NCBI RefSeq assembly: GCF_024713975.1
Contig: NC_091111.1
Span: forward strand, 4,091,001 to 4,155,000
Length of the DNA: 64,000 nt
Reading direction: 5' to 3'
From: Paralichthys olivaceus
Lineage: Eukaryota; Chordata; Actinopteri; Pleuronectiformes; Paralichthyidae
Shown here: positions 1 to 11,100 of the stretch, one piece after another
Position numbering within the stretch: the stretch's first letter is position 1
Layout: every line of letters starts with the position of its first letter
The notes under the pieces: model-generated
What the model was told of the DNA's origin: nothing
Database searches by the model: none
Seen by the model: the letters and a program-made list of their open reading frames with translations, nothing else
Translations under genes and position numbers: made by a program

Positions 1-2862
1 CACAGTGTGTTTTCTGGAACTTCAGCCTCTTCGATGGCCTGGGAGGATGGGACGACAAGGGCTGCAAGTTGACATTCAACGTTAACAACACCGTCACCTG
101 CACATGCAACCATCTGACCTCGTTCTCCATCCTTATGTCACCCTTTGCTCCTGATTCCCCTGTGTTGGATTATATAACCTATGCTGGAGTTGTCATATCC
201 ATGGTCTCCTTGGTTATATGTCTCATCATTGAAGCTGTCATATGGAGAAAAATTCGAAAGAGCAACACCTCCTACTTGCGTCATGTGTCCATTGTTAACA
301 TTGCCTTGTCCCTCCTGATCGCAAACATTTGGTTTATTATTGCAGCAGCCATCTCAGACGCGGACGTGAAAAACAAACCAGCATGCATTGCGGCCACCTT
401 TTTCATCCATCTTTTCTACCTAGCGCTGTTTTTCTGGATGTTAGCCTCAGCTCTGCTTTTGCTCTACCGCACAGTCAGTGTGTTCGGTGGGGATTTGTCT
501 AAGCATGCTTTGTTGGCTATTGGATTCTGCATGGGCTATGGGGCACCCCTCATCATTGCAATAGTAACCATAGCTGTAACTGCACCCTCAGGTGCCTACA
601 TCCGAGAAACTGGGGTCTGCTGGCTCAACTGGAATCAGTCCAAGGCTCTACTGGCTTTTGTGATCCCTGCACTGGTTATAGTTGTAATAAACCTGGGCAT
701 CCTGCTTGTGGTGTTGTACAAAATGTTGAGGAGAAGGGCAGTGGTAGATGCCTCACAGGCCGCAGAGAAGAACGCTGTCGTAGTTATTGCTAGGACTGTG
801 GCCTTCCTGACACCATTTTTTGGATTAACTTGGGGTCTTGGAGTTGGAACTATGACTGACCCACACAACGAGGCAATCCATATTTCATTTGCATTCTTCA
901 ATTCACTGCAGGTAAATCATTGTGGTTGCCAATACTCTTATGGTGTGTTCACACCAAACAAGGTGCAAATTTTTGTGAAGTCCTAAAATTTCTGTTTATC
1001 CAGGTTAAATAAAAACAAATGGGGAAAAAATAACTTGCCTGTTCTACTCCAGAAGAGAGGATGACAAGTGGCTGAAGCAATCAAGTTGCAGTGTAGTACA
1101 TGTTTTGGAAATGCTGGAGAAGCCCACACAGGAAAGCACACAGCTTGGGACAGGAGCTTTGTCTTGTTTCCAGCACTCCCTGAGGCTGAGCAGTAACTGG
1201 TTTGATCCCCCTCTAGTTTAGGTAGGTGCTAGGGCTGAGTTAGTTCATTTTTATCATCAGCGCTGAAAGGTTGAAACAACATTGCATCACACGAGTTTGA
1301 CCCCCGAGTTCAAATAGTTAGTAATAGTTAAATTTTTGTGTCAAGGGCTCCAAATGCGACGACCAGAGCTCTTGACGCATATTTTTCATTTTTTTGATAT
1401 TTTGGCGCGCATTAAATTTGTGCCGCGCTCGGAGTGAACACACCATTATATTTATTAAATGGCTTCTCAATCGTGCTCTTACCTGATACTAACTTGTGTC
1501 TTTATGAAGGGTTTCTTCATATTGTTGTTTGGAACACTGTTGGACAAAAAGGTAAGTTTGACATAAAAATCTATCTTTTGATAATTGAAAGCAAAATCCA
1601 TTCTGAAATGCAATCAAAATTTTTACACATAGATTATCATTATTATATTTTCTGGTTTTAATATTTCTTTGGTAAAGTTAGGGTCGGAGAATAATCTATC
1701 TTTTAACCCTCAGAGAGGAATTACAACTCTGAAACACTATGACAGCCTTAATCGATCTTCTGTCCTCACAATTAGAGGAAAACAATGGAACTAATCAGTG
1801 CTAAATTGTACGTAGTTAATTGGTCATTAGTTAACAGATTATTAGTTTTTGGATGATGTACTTTTCTGCCAAACGTATACAATATGCTACAATTATTTGT
1901 GCTTAAGTCAAACTTCCACCTTTTAGTCAAGTTTGTGAAATTTCACAAATTAGCATACTTGCTCTTGTAGTTACCCAGGACAGGTTGTAGATTGTCCCAC
2001 TTAATTGGGCTCATTTTAATATCTTGCTATGGTTGGAATATTTGGTCCACTGGCAGACCTATTGAGCATGAAAAATAGCTAAATAATATCCAGGGACTAA
2101 AGTAGACTAGAGTGGGCCACCCCTCATACCCAACAACAAATAAATCTGCACAGCAGGTCATTAATATGGGCCAATGGGATTCAGGTTAGCTGGTTTGGGC
2201 CATTAATTACCTTTTTAATAAGTTTCCATTTGAAACAAACCTACTGGAGTTTTATAGCAATGTGCTTATTTTTTGTGGATTCTCTTTTCAGGTGCGGTCA
2301 GAAATAGCATTGATGTCACAGACATCCGCAAGTGGGACAAGGGTAAGAACATGCTTCTAAATCACATGATTTCTCTTTTGTTTGGAGCAAAACAGGATTT
2401 CTTCTTTAAATATTGGAGTGAACCAAGTTCTTGCTTGTATTTTTATTTTAGAGCACCAGTGGTGGAACATCATCATCAAACGGACTGGGCATTTTCCGCT
2501 TATGGAGAAGAGGAAGAGGTATAGCAGCAGTTAAGACAGGAAGCATTGGTTTAGTTGTTTTATTACCCACAATATTTTTCCCAGAAAGAAAGGGAAAATG
2601 TCTATCTGCAGCACGAAAAATCTTTGATGCTAAAACATTACATGAAGATAGACATCGACACGTTAACATGACAACAGAATGTGAACATGTTAGCATGATG
2701 ATCTCACCATAGCTCAAATCACCAATGTGAGAAATGCGTTTTGATTTTCCATTTTATTTGTTAACGCAAACCTAATTTTGTTGTTTTGTGGTGGTTTTTT
2801 CAGATGGTTACAACTTGCCATCTAATGAATCTGGTGCATCGCATTCCTACGTCAACACTTGA
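1..2862 (+). CDS. Adhesion GPCR subfamily F, 3' part (GPS, 7TM, tail)
   Basis: This is the 3' part of an adhesion G protein-coupled receptor; its 5' exons lie outside the window. Exons by phase and splice sites: 1-911 (frame from base 3), 1510-1551, 2292-2342, 2452-2518 and 2804-2862, with TGA at 2860-2862, giving 375 residues. The first exon opens with a complete GPS motif: CVFWNF, then a GGW, a paired Cys, and TCTCNHL followed by T, the usual self-cleavage site of the GAIN domain. A seven-helix secretin-like bundle follows. The small exons encode the GFFILLFG stretch and a Ser/Thr-rich tail ending in SYVNT. The family resemblance is to ADGRF (GPR110/GPR116-like), supported by the two ADGRF genes and meprins beside it. 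The tail is longer than in the two duplicated neighbours, so this is an older paralog and not a third copy of the segmental duplication. The exact ortholog is uncertain. Confidence 0.88.
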
Positions 2863-3247
2863 TGATCGTCTTTGGCAAACCAACTAGTAGACAAGTTTAT
2901 TTTCTTCATTGCAAAGACAAACAGCGAAAGATGAGCAAAGCCTTGTTTCAGTCATACTTTGAACATTGTATTTAATCAAAGCATTGTTCACAACAACACT
3001 GATGCACATTAGAATGAAAATATTTATTTAGTATTACATAGTGTTTGTTGATGTAAAATATAAATAGTATTTTATTATTGCTTTTTCTAGATCATGTTTT
3101 TTTTTCTTTTCTTTTCTTATTTAATATCTTTTGTCTTGTTTACTCAGTCACATTATGTGGATCAATGTAATCAAGGTAATGGTAAAGGGTTAGATTAAAT
3201 CTCTGGACAATTAATGACACCAGAGCTCTCCAAGACGTGTGTCTCTC

Positions 3248-3270
3248 TGTGTGTGTGTGTGTGTGTGTGT
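3248..3270. repeat. (GT)n microsatellite
   Basis: About eleven GT units in the intergenic region after gene 1. Confidence 0.9.
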
Positions 3271-3769
3271 CACAAAAGTTGTCTTAGTATCAGGTAAATG
3301 CAGAGCCAGGAATTACTCACAGGTTAGGGTTGAGAATTGAGCTCCATCATTCTCTTTCTTCCATTTGTATTTCAGGAACTTGAATTCTTAGTACTGAAAT
3401 TGCAGAAGTAAGACCAGTTTTTTATTCAGTTATTTTACCTACATTGCTTTAGCCTGGGAGTGAAAAACAAAGCAGCACAGTGAAAGTAACAAAGAGGCCA
3501 ACTGAGAGTCACTGCATATATGGAAAGTAAGTCTCCTGCAGAACCACAGGCAACAATGCCTGGCACAGAATATTATAGTCACACCACCCAGGCATTCACA
3601 GGCTGGTGTCAGTGTCATACTGACCTGAAGTCATTGTTGCACACATAGAGAAATTGTTGTTCAGTTGTTTTCTCTGTAGATGATGCTGCGTCTTAATTCT
3701 GTGCTGTCGTAACATCATTTTATATAATGCATTTGATAGTGTAATAAGAAATATGTTTATGCCTCCACG

Positions 3770-4340
3770 TCAGCAACAGCCAGTGGCTATGTTATGGGGT
3801 TGTTTGTCTGCCCCATTCTTATGATATCTCCAGAAGGCCTTAAGGGAATTTAAGTTGGTATAAAAATTCACTTGAACTTGAGGATGAACTGTTTAGAGGG
3901 AATCCTTTCACATTTGGCACAAACTTTCACCTGGACTCAAGGATGAATTCATGTGTTTTTGTATCCAAAAGTGAAAGTGGCCTTGCAAAGTATGTCAAAG
4001 TTTCCCCTAAATGTGATATCTTAAGGTCAGCAGGAGAGAATATCTACAAATTTGGTTCAAACATTCACTTTGATTCAAAGATGAGGTGATTCGATTTTTT
4101 TGTGGTTGAAGGTCAAAATGTTGTGAATAGGATATATCAGGAATGCTCAAAGGGAATTTCATTACATCTGGCAAGAACAATCACTTGGACTGAAGGTTAC
4201 CTGATTAGAAATTGGTGGTCAAAGGTCAGTGTCATGGTGGCTTCACAAAGCATGTTTTTGCCCTCTTGAATGGGATATCTAAAGGCCCCCAAGAAGGAAT
4301 TTGTTCTACATTTTGACCAATTGTCACTTAGACTCAAACA
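3770..4340. repeat. Degenerate minisatellite with roughly 160-base period
   Basis: Loose repeats of a unit containing a GGGATATCT-like start, TTTGGCACAAACATTCAC, a GGACTCAA(G)GATGA string and a GGTCAAAGGTCA-like end recur through this stretch. The left end of duplication copy A (3978) lies inside it. The matching part in copy B starts at 24875. Confidence 0.6.
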
Positions 4341-4721
4341 TTAAAGTTACAGTGTGTAGAATTTAGTGATATCTAGTGCTGAAGTTGCATGTTGCAGCTG
4401 AACTCCCCTCACCTCACCCTCTCCTTCCAAACATGAAAAAATAACCTGTGGTAGCCTTTAATAATCATAAAAACTCAAAAGGTGTTTAGTTTGTCCAGTC
4501 TGGACTAATGAAAAACATGGCGGCCTCCGTAGAGAGGACCCCCTCCATGTAAATATAACGTTTTTGAATATAAAGGGCCTTTTCTGTGGTAAAGAAAACT
4601 ACAGTTCATACAATTTAGATGAGCATTAGAATGAACGAGTGAAAACATCATGAAGATTATTCTACATTAAATTTCAGCCAATGGTTCCCTTTCACCTAAA
4701 TCTTACACACTGGACCTTTAA
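4341..4721 (-). mobile_element. MITE, TTAA-bordered family, copy 1
   Basis: Ends are TTAAAG.TACAGTGTGTAGA and TCTTACACACTGGACCTTTAA, near-perfect terminal inverted repeats bordered by TTAA. The interior has the family hallmarks AACATGGCGGCCTCC and TAGAGAGGACCCCCTCC. Orientation is reversed relative to copies that begin AAGGTCCAGTGTGTAAG. No coding capacity. Confidence 0.8.
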
Positions 4722-6480
4722 GGGATTAGATATCAGTGGTCAACTGTCACACTGACCTTGTATGGATGGAAGTGAATGAAAAAAAAGATCTTTGGAGACG
4801 ACAATTGCACTTGTGGCATACAACCACAGTGCTTTTTTTTATATTTAAAAATGAATTTGTACTAGAGCTTATGTGTAACTTACATAAATTATGTTTGTCA
4901 GAAAAGAAAATTTATGTTTATACAATTAAACCCTTTTAAAACCCATCTAACCTTGTGTGTGCACATCGTTTTAGCATGTAATCATTGCAGTTTTGTAGTT
5001 TAGATGTCTGAGAATATATTAGTCAATTACTTTCTTCAAGAACTGCCTGAATTATTGAAGTCAATTGCAATGTTATACAAGTACCAAGAGTCATTGCAAC
5101 CAGTAGAGGAAATAGCACAGTAAGACAGAATAGGATATGTAAATACTTGATTTGCTTACATTTTGTTTATCTGCCCTGGCTGTGTCATCGTGTTTATGTT
5201 TACTGACTGAGACTGAGCTGTTCATGATGAAAGTGGGAATATTGTGGCTTTTCACAAAATGTTTGCACAAAATATGAAGAAAGGGGGTAGCACTCCATAA
5301 GTATGCACATCTTCCTACTCTGTTTCGGACATGATTTATTTATTTTGAACATTTGTTGTTCATTTGTTTGCAGTGCCCCTTTTACTTACATATATTTGAT
5401 GTTCAAAATGAACAAAAGGAGGCATGTGCTGAGCTTGATATTGTCATATTTCCCAAGAGGTTAACAATGAAGAGCAACAATAACACATTGAAATCATGAC
5501 TGTGGTCTGTCATGTGGTGTAACTTCTTAATGGGGGCTGTCGTTTCCATTTAAATGTAGGAGTTTCCTATTTAAAAATGAAAGCCATTACTGTTCTATTG
5601 GATGGTTTACAGTGGCAATAAACTAATAAAGCACATACGGACACAACTGACTGTCGCAGAGGCCAAACTCTTCAAGGATCATTACATCATGGCAGGAGCC
5701 AGTTGATGATCAGAGTTTCTAGATTCAACTGAGACATTTAAATGAGCAGAGAAATCATGAGAGATTTTGCACAGTTTTGAGCTCAGAGAATATTTCCTTT
5801 TACATATCATTGTACTTAAGTTGCTGCAACAACCATAGACAAATCCTTTGCTAAACTAAAAATAGCAACGCCACAATTAAAATGACACTGTTCCAATTAA
5901 AAGCATATACAGACATATACACAGGATATACACATAACAAACACATCAAGCACTGTGACACACATCATGGCTTGAAAATAACACACAATGCACAGCCCGC
6001 ACAGGGACGGCACCTGAAAAAACAAATCATGCTTGCACTATTTGTAAATATGCTTTATTCTATTTTCTGTATAAAGCTATTTGCTGCTATTTTTCATGCT
6101 TATATTTCTTTATATTTTTACACTAGACTGGTGAGAGAAGCCTCATACAATTTCATTTTACCTGAGTATAATGACAACATACAAGCGACAGGCATCTGCT
6201 GTCTGACGGCCTGAAGGAGAGCACACAATTTGATTAGACAAATATCCATGGAAAGTTAAAGGGCTCTGTGCCTGTGCTAACCACTCTAGCTCACATGGAG
6301 ACATGTCAACAATGCACATGTTCGTTGAACACAAAGCCTGTATGTCATTGTTTCCCATAAGATAGCCCCACCCCAACACATACACATGCACACACACTGT
6401 CCAGTGAAACCCAGTCTCTCTGACCTATGTGCCCACTTACCTTCACTCTAATACTGGTGTGCGCCTATGTGCCAGGAAGC

Positions 6481-6542
6481 ACAGTCGGATTTTCGTTCGC
6501 TAATTCTTGCAAAGATGTGTTAATCATCTGTGTACAGCCAAG
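6481..6542 (+). other. Candidate 5' non-coding exon of ADGRF copy A
   Basis: The coding start exon of this gene follows a splice acceptor (TTCCCCAG at 8170-8177), so a non-coding first exon must exist. The best donor upstream is CAGCCAAG followed by GTAAGAG at 6543, and it is kept in copy B at 27920. The 5' limit given here is arbitrary and no TATA box was recognised. Confidence 0.3.
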
Positions 6543-8186
6543 GTAAGAGCTCTTCATCTCTGTGTTTTCATCTCTGTGACATATGCGATTATTATTTGAA
6601 CTAGAGGGAATTAAGATACTAATGCAACACCATGGAAACATGATTTTTTAAACTTTTGTAACAACCACCCCACTAATTCCTGTCATCCTCATTGTTAGGA
6701 TGTTATGGAGGTTATGTTTTCCCCTGTCCATTTGTTTGTTTGTGAGAAATATATTGTATTTCCACGAGACAAGGATGTCGTATGGGTCAAGGAAGAAGCC
6801 ATTTGGTGTAGCTTCGCATCAGGGGACAGATTGAAATTACAATAATTCATTTAGGGACCTGAGTGAGTGAAATTTGGTGCAGCTTGATTGAATTAAAGGG
6901 GACTGTCGGGCCTTGGTGGGTCTAAGGGTCATTCTAGTTACTGCATGTAAAACCCTCACCCTTGTGGCCAAGTCAAAACCGAATCCATTTTTTTCCTTTC
7001 AAAACGTAAAACTAAGCATACTAGTCCTGTTCCACCAGCCAAGCAACAGAGAACGAAGTGATCAGATTAATGTAGCCTGCATGGATACTTCTCCCCTCAA
7101 AGAATAAGTGGCCGTCTGTGCAGATTTAGAGGAAGCAATTATGCGATTTATTTGAAATGGAGAACTGGTTCTGAAGAATGTTTTGCTCGGTCTGTGAAAA
7201 TCTTTTGATCCTGGAAATAGAAAACTGAGGTAATGTGTAATTCAATGAAATACAGTAAAATGAGTAAATCAGAGCAGAGATGAACATAACTTTTGATCTT
7301 AAAACTTTACTTATATGAAGTATGTAAAGTTTATAATGTCGTCATCTTGTAATTCAAACAAAATAACAGTGTATAAAGAACACACCAACACCTCTAACTG
7401 TGAACAATAATGGTCAAGCTTTACATATAATTCAAATATCATATAATTACATTGTATTATTATAATTTAATTAGAATTATTTTTTTTTTTTTAAATGGTA
7501 TGGTACTATGTAACATATAATTTAAATATAGATTATTATTATTATGTGTAATATTTCCCCACAATAATTTAAGGGACCTGGCATGACCCTGTATGTATTT
7601 GTTTACATACAAGCAGCCAAGTGTACATAAATATGTACATGTACATTTGTCAGACAAGGTTGAACACTTCATTGATCCGCTCGTCTGTGGTTCCTCCTCC
7701 GCTGCCTCACTTGGGTGAAACGTTAACAGGGAAGCCTGCAGATTTGTTGCCATTGAAAAGTAGGGCAGTTGCATGGTGTAAAGACAACCAGCCTAACTTT
7801 GTTCATTACTTTGCCATGCAAACACAAAATACTTCAAGGCGCCACTTCTCAGATGCTTTGGTGTGACTTCCTGCTCGGGATGGCTCTGCCAGCAAGCATC
7901 CTCCGTTTTCATTGGAAAACTACATAACATTACTGACTGACTTCACTGATAGGGAAAGTTTCCATTGTTCAATAACCACAACATAACATTGGCTAAAATG
8001 AGGTTGGCAAGGACTCTACCACATTAGCAGGCCCTGAACAGTATGCCACCAGTGAACAGGAGTGAACAGTACGCAGTGAAAACCACCAGCTCCTTGTTTG
8101 TGTTCACATACATCTTATGTGTTTGTGTATTTGTGAGGGTATGCATTGTCATTCTCATCTGACATGTTTTTCCCCAGGAAAAGATA

Positions 8187-11100
8187 ATGTTTTCCAGAGT
8201 GTGTCTGTTTCTGATTGGAGCTGTGTACATCTACTATCAGGTAAATATGCTTCTCAGTCTGGGTTTTATACTTCAAGACAGAAATGTAACCAAGTGAATG
8301 TTTTTAATATACCCACTGTAATTATATCTTTATGCTCTATTATTACATTTTTGTTCAATCAATTGATTCTTGCATGTATAATAACATTAATTCACTGAAT
8401 ATTAAAAAGAAAAAAAAGAAAACCTGGTATTTGCTGTAGAGCCTCTGTAGCCATTTTTCCTCTGCAGGCGTATAAACATGTAAACATTTTAATCTGACAT
8501 AAGACTGAATCATGACAGCAAGTACAAGTCTGTTATTTGCCTGTTTGTGTCGTTGCAGGTCAATGCAGCAGGTGAGTCATTTGGCAACATTGTCCTACAT
8601 TCAATAACATATAAACTAATCACTTAATAATTATATTACAATAAATATGACAATTTGCAGCATTTCCCACAGAATTAATTCAGTCTAAGGCAGAAACAGT
8701 TGTGCAAGTGCATGTGCATGAAGGTCACCCTTATGCACAACATTTTTTTAGGCCGTTTTCAGACATTTGGCGACAGAGTTTACCAGTAGTCTGCCTTTCA
8801 CACACCCAAGGGAGGCTTTCTGCATAGACGCATCAAATCCTTCACATATAAGCGGCCCGTCTCTGTAAATGATGGGATAGAAAAATCCTAGCTCCCCCAC
8901 TGAGAAAACTGGCAAACTTTGACTCTGTAATAATAAAGCAACCTCTACTTTTATTTAACCTCCTCTGTCATCCATAACAGTGCATCGGTTTGCAGGCAGT
9001 TTAAAGTTAAATAAACTTCTGTCACAGTCATCCCGAGCTAAGTTAGAAAGCTCTTATGTACATACAAAAGTCCTAATGTCTGTTTTTAAAAGGCAGTTGT
9101 GCTTTTGTTGTTGCATCAGTACTCATTTTTCTGTTTAATACAAAATAATAAGAATTTTATATTTTTATAAACAGTATAGGGCTACATTCTCTTATGTTTC
9201 ATTTTAAGCTCAACTGTGTTGCTATACATCCAATAAGATAAAACACATAAATCTGTTATTTTGTAGAAGAAATCTTCATTGGTGACCTGGTAGTGGAGAG
9301 TAACTTCACGCTGACACAGCAGCAGCTCTCACTTTCGAACGTTGATGTCCATGTGAACATAAGCAATCTCACAACGGTGACGATCGTACAAACCGAGCTG
9401 GTCTCAGGTATCTTGCAGGAGCACTTTCTTCTTTCTGTGGTCAATTCACACTGTGAAGGGGGAAATACAGGAAGTTCAATAAAGATGCTACAATTTGTTT
9501 GATTTATTTCACATCCATACAAACTGGTTTCATGAAATATATTTGAATTATTAAGATTTCTTATATGTAGCATCACTAAAGTCGGTGAGTCGGTGGTGCG
9601 CATCTTGTCGCAAATGTCAGCTGGTTAATCCGCCGGCCACCCCAAAAGTGCCGTTGCGCCCTCTTCCCTTGATTGAGGTACCTTTTGAGAGAATGGGCAT
9701 GGACCTCATCGGGCCATTAGACCGGAGCACTGGCAAATAACATGTCTCCCTCATCTAGTTAACACTCAGCTCTGCGCTAGCTCTGTGTTGACCAACCTAT
9801 TAGGAGTTAATGCATGTGAAAATATCAGACAGGAAAATAAAGGAAAATTAGCTTTGAAGTATTGCAGATACAGAATGCTCTAATGTTTTTGCAGAATAGC
9901 TGCTACAACATAGTACAACCATTTATACAATGTAGGCATACACAGCACTTGGTTAGGTTTGGAGAAAATCTAACCACAGATGGGACTTATGATGCAAACC
10001 CAGACTGTCAAAGTCTTTTATTGTGTGTCTGAATACATCTATGGGAAATACAATCTTTGCCATCACTGCATAATTATTGTTCAATGTAATTTGTTGAAGA
10101 CCAGGTCAATGTTGAAAACTAACTTTGTTCCCAAAGTTGGCTACATCCTTTTATTTAGACAAAGGACACTTCTTTATTAAAAAGACTGTTTTATATGAAA
10201 TTATTACCGTATATATTTCAAAAAAAATTCGGAATCCAACATAATGAGGAGAACATCTGCCTAATATGTTTCTTGATCAGCTGATTTTCATTTATTAAAT
10301 CCAAACATACCTACAGTCACAGTAACCTGGGATAATTCATATTTTGGTTATTACATTTAATGTTGCAAAAAATACTTACGATTTCAAGCCAAGTTGAGGG
10401 TTTAAAAAATCTGATGATTGTGCTCCACTTTCTAGAATGCATTTCGACTGGTGCCGATTCCAGTTGCAATTGCTCTGGTGGGTACAGTTGGAGCAACGAC
10501 GTGTGCTACGGCTTCGGATGTTGCAACAATACAGCATGCACACAAAATGTGTCCCATATCACACCACTCTGCATTCCCAAAGTCCAAGGTACCAATCATG
10601 ATATGTGACCTCATATTTGTAGTATTTTTACTACTACTATACTGTATACATTACTGTAGAGAGTAGAAATAAACCAATGATAATATTTTCAATCTACAGT
10701 TTACCTCAATGGATCTGTTACACTGAATGTGCCCTGGGATAATACAAAAATTGCAGAGGTAAATTTTGCTCATGTGACAGATTTATAATACCAGAGGATG
10801 TTTGTCTCTAAAAACCACAAGTCAGATATACATGATTTAACACTCTGTCTTTTCAAAGCTGGAAACTGCCTTCAGATCTAAAGTGAATGGTGTTGAGTCC
10901 CTGAAGATAACTGACCACAGGTATTGCGCCTTGCTCTGAAAATATTTTTTAATGAAACACAAAACAACTTCCATATCATTACCCAAATGGACACTTTGGT
11001 ATGTCATTAACCAATATCTTTATGAATCATTTCCAAATCCTAAAGCCAAAGCAACCGTACTGACTTCGAGGCAGTCATCAGCGTCAAACTAAATACCTCT

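Larger units (their letters stand above)
2863..8177. other. Intergenic region between ADGRF genes 1 and 2
   Basis: No protein-coding exon is supported. It holds the 3' UTR of gene 1, a (GT)n tract, a degenerate minisatellite, one MITE and AT-rich sequence. Short ORFs here are alike in the duplicate copy only because the DNA was duplicated. A candidate 5' non-coding exon ends at 6542. Confidence 0.7.

Noticed and set aside
1..2862. First ADGRF gene as a third copy of the 20.7 kb unit
   Set aside because: Its 7TM sequence, tail and introns differ throughout from the two duplicates.
5882..6214. 110-residue plus-strand frame that is nearly repeated at 26918-27226
   Set aside because: The likeness comes from the segmental duplication. 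There is no domain, the composition is AT-rich and the second copy ends differently.
7460..7774. 104-residue minus-strand frame shared with 28766-29080
   Set aside because: AT-rich, no family, and shared only through the duplication.
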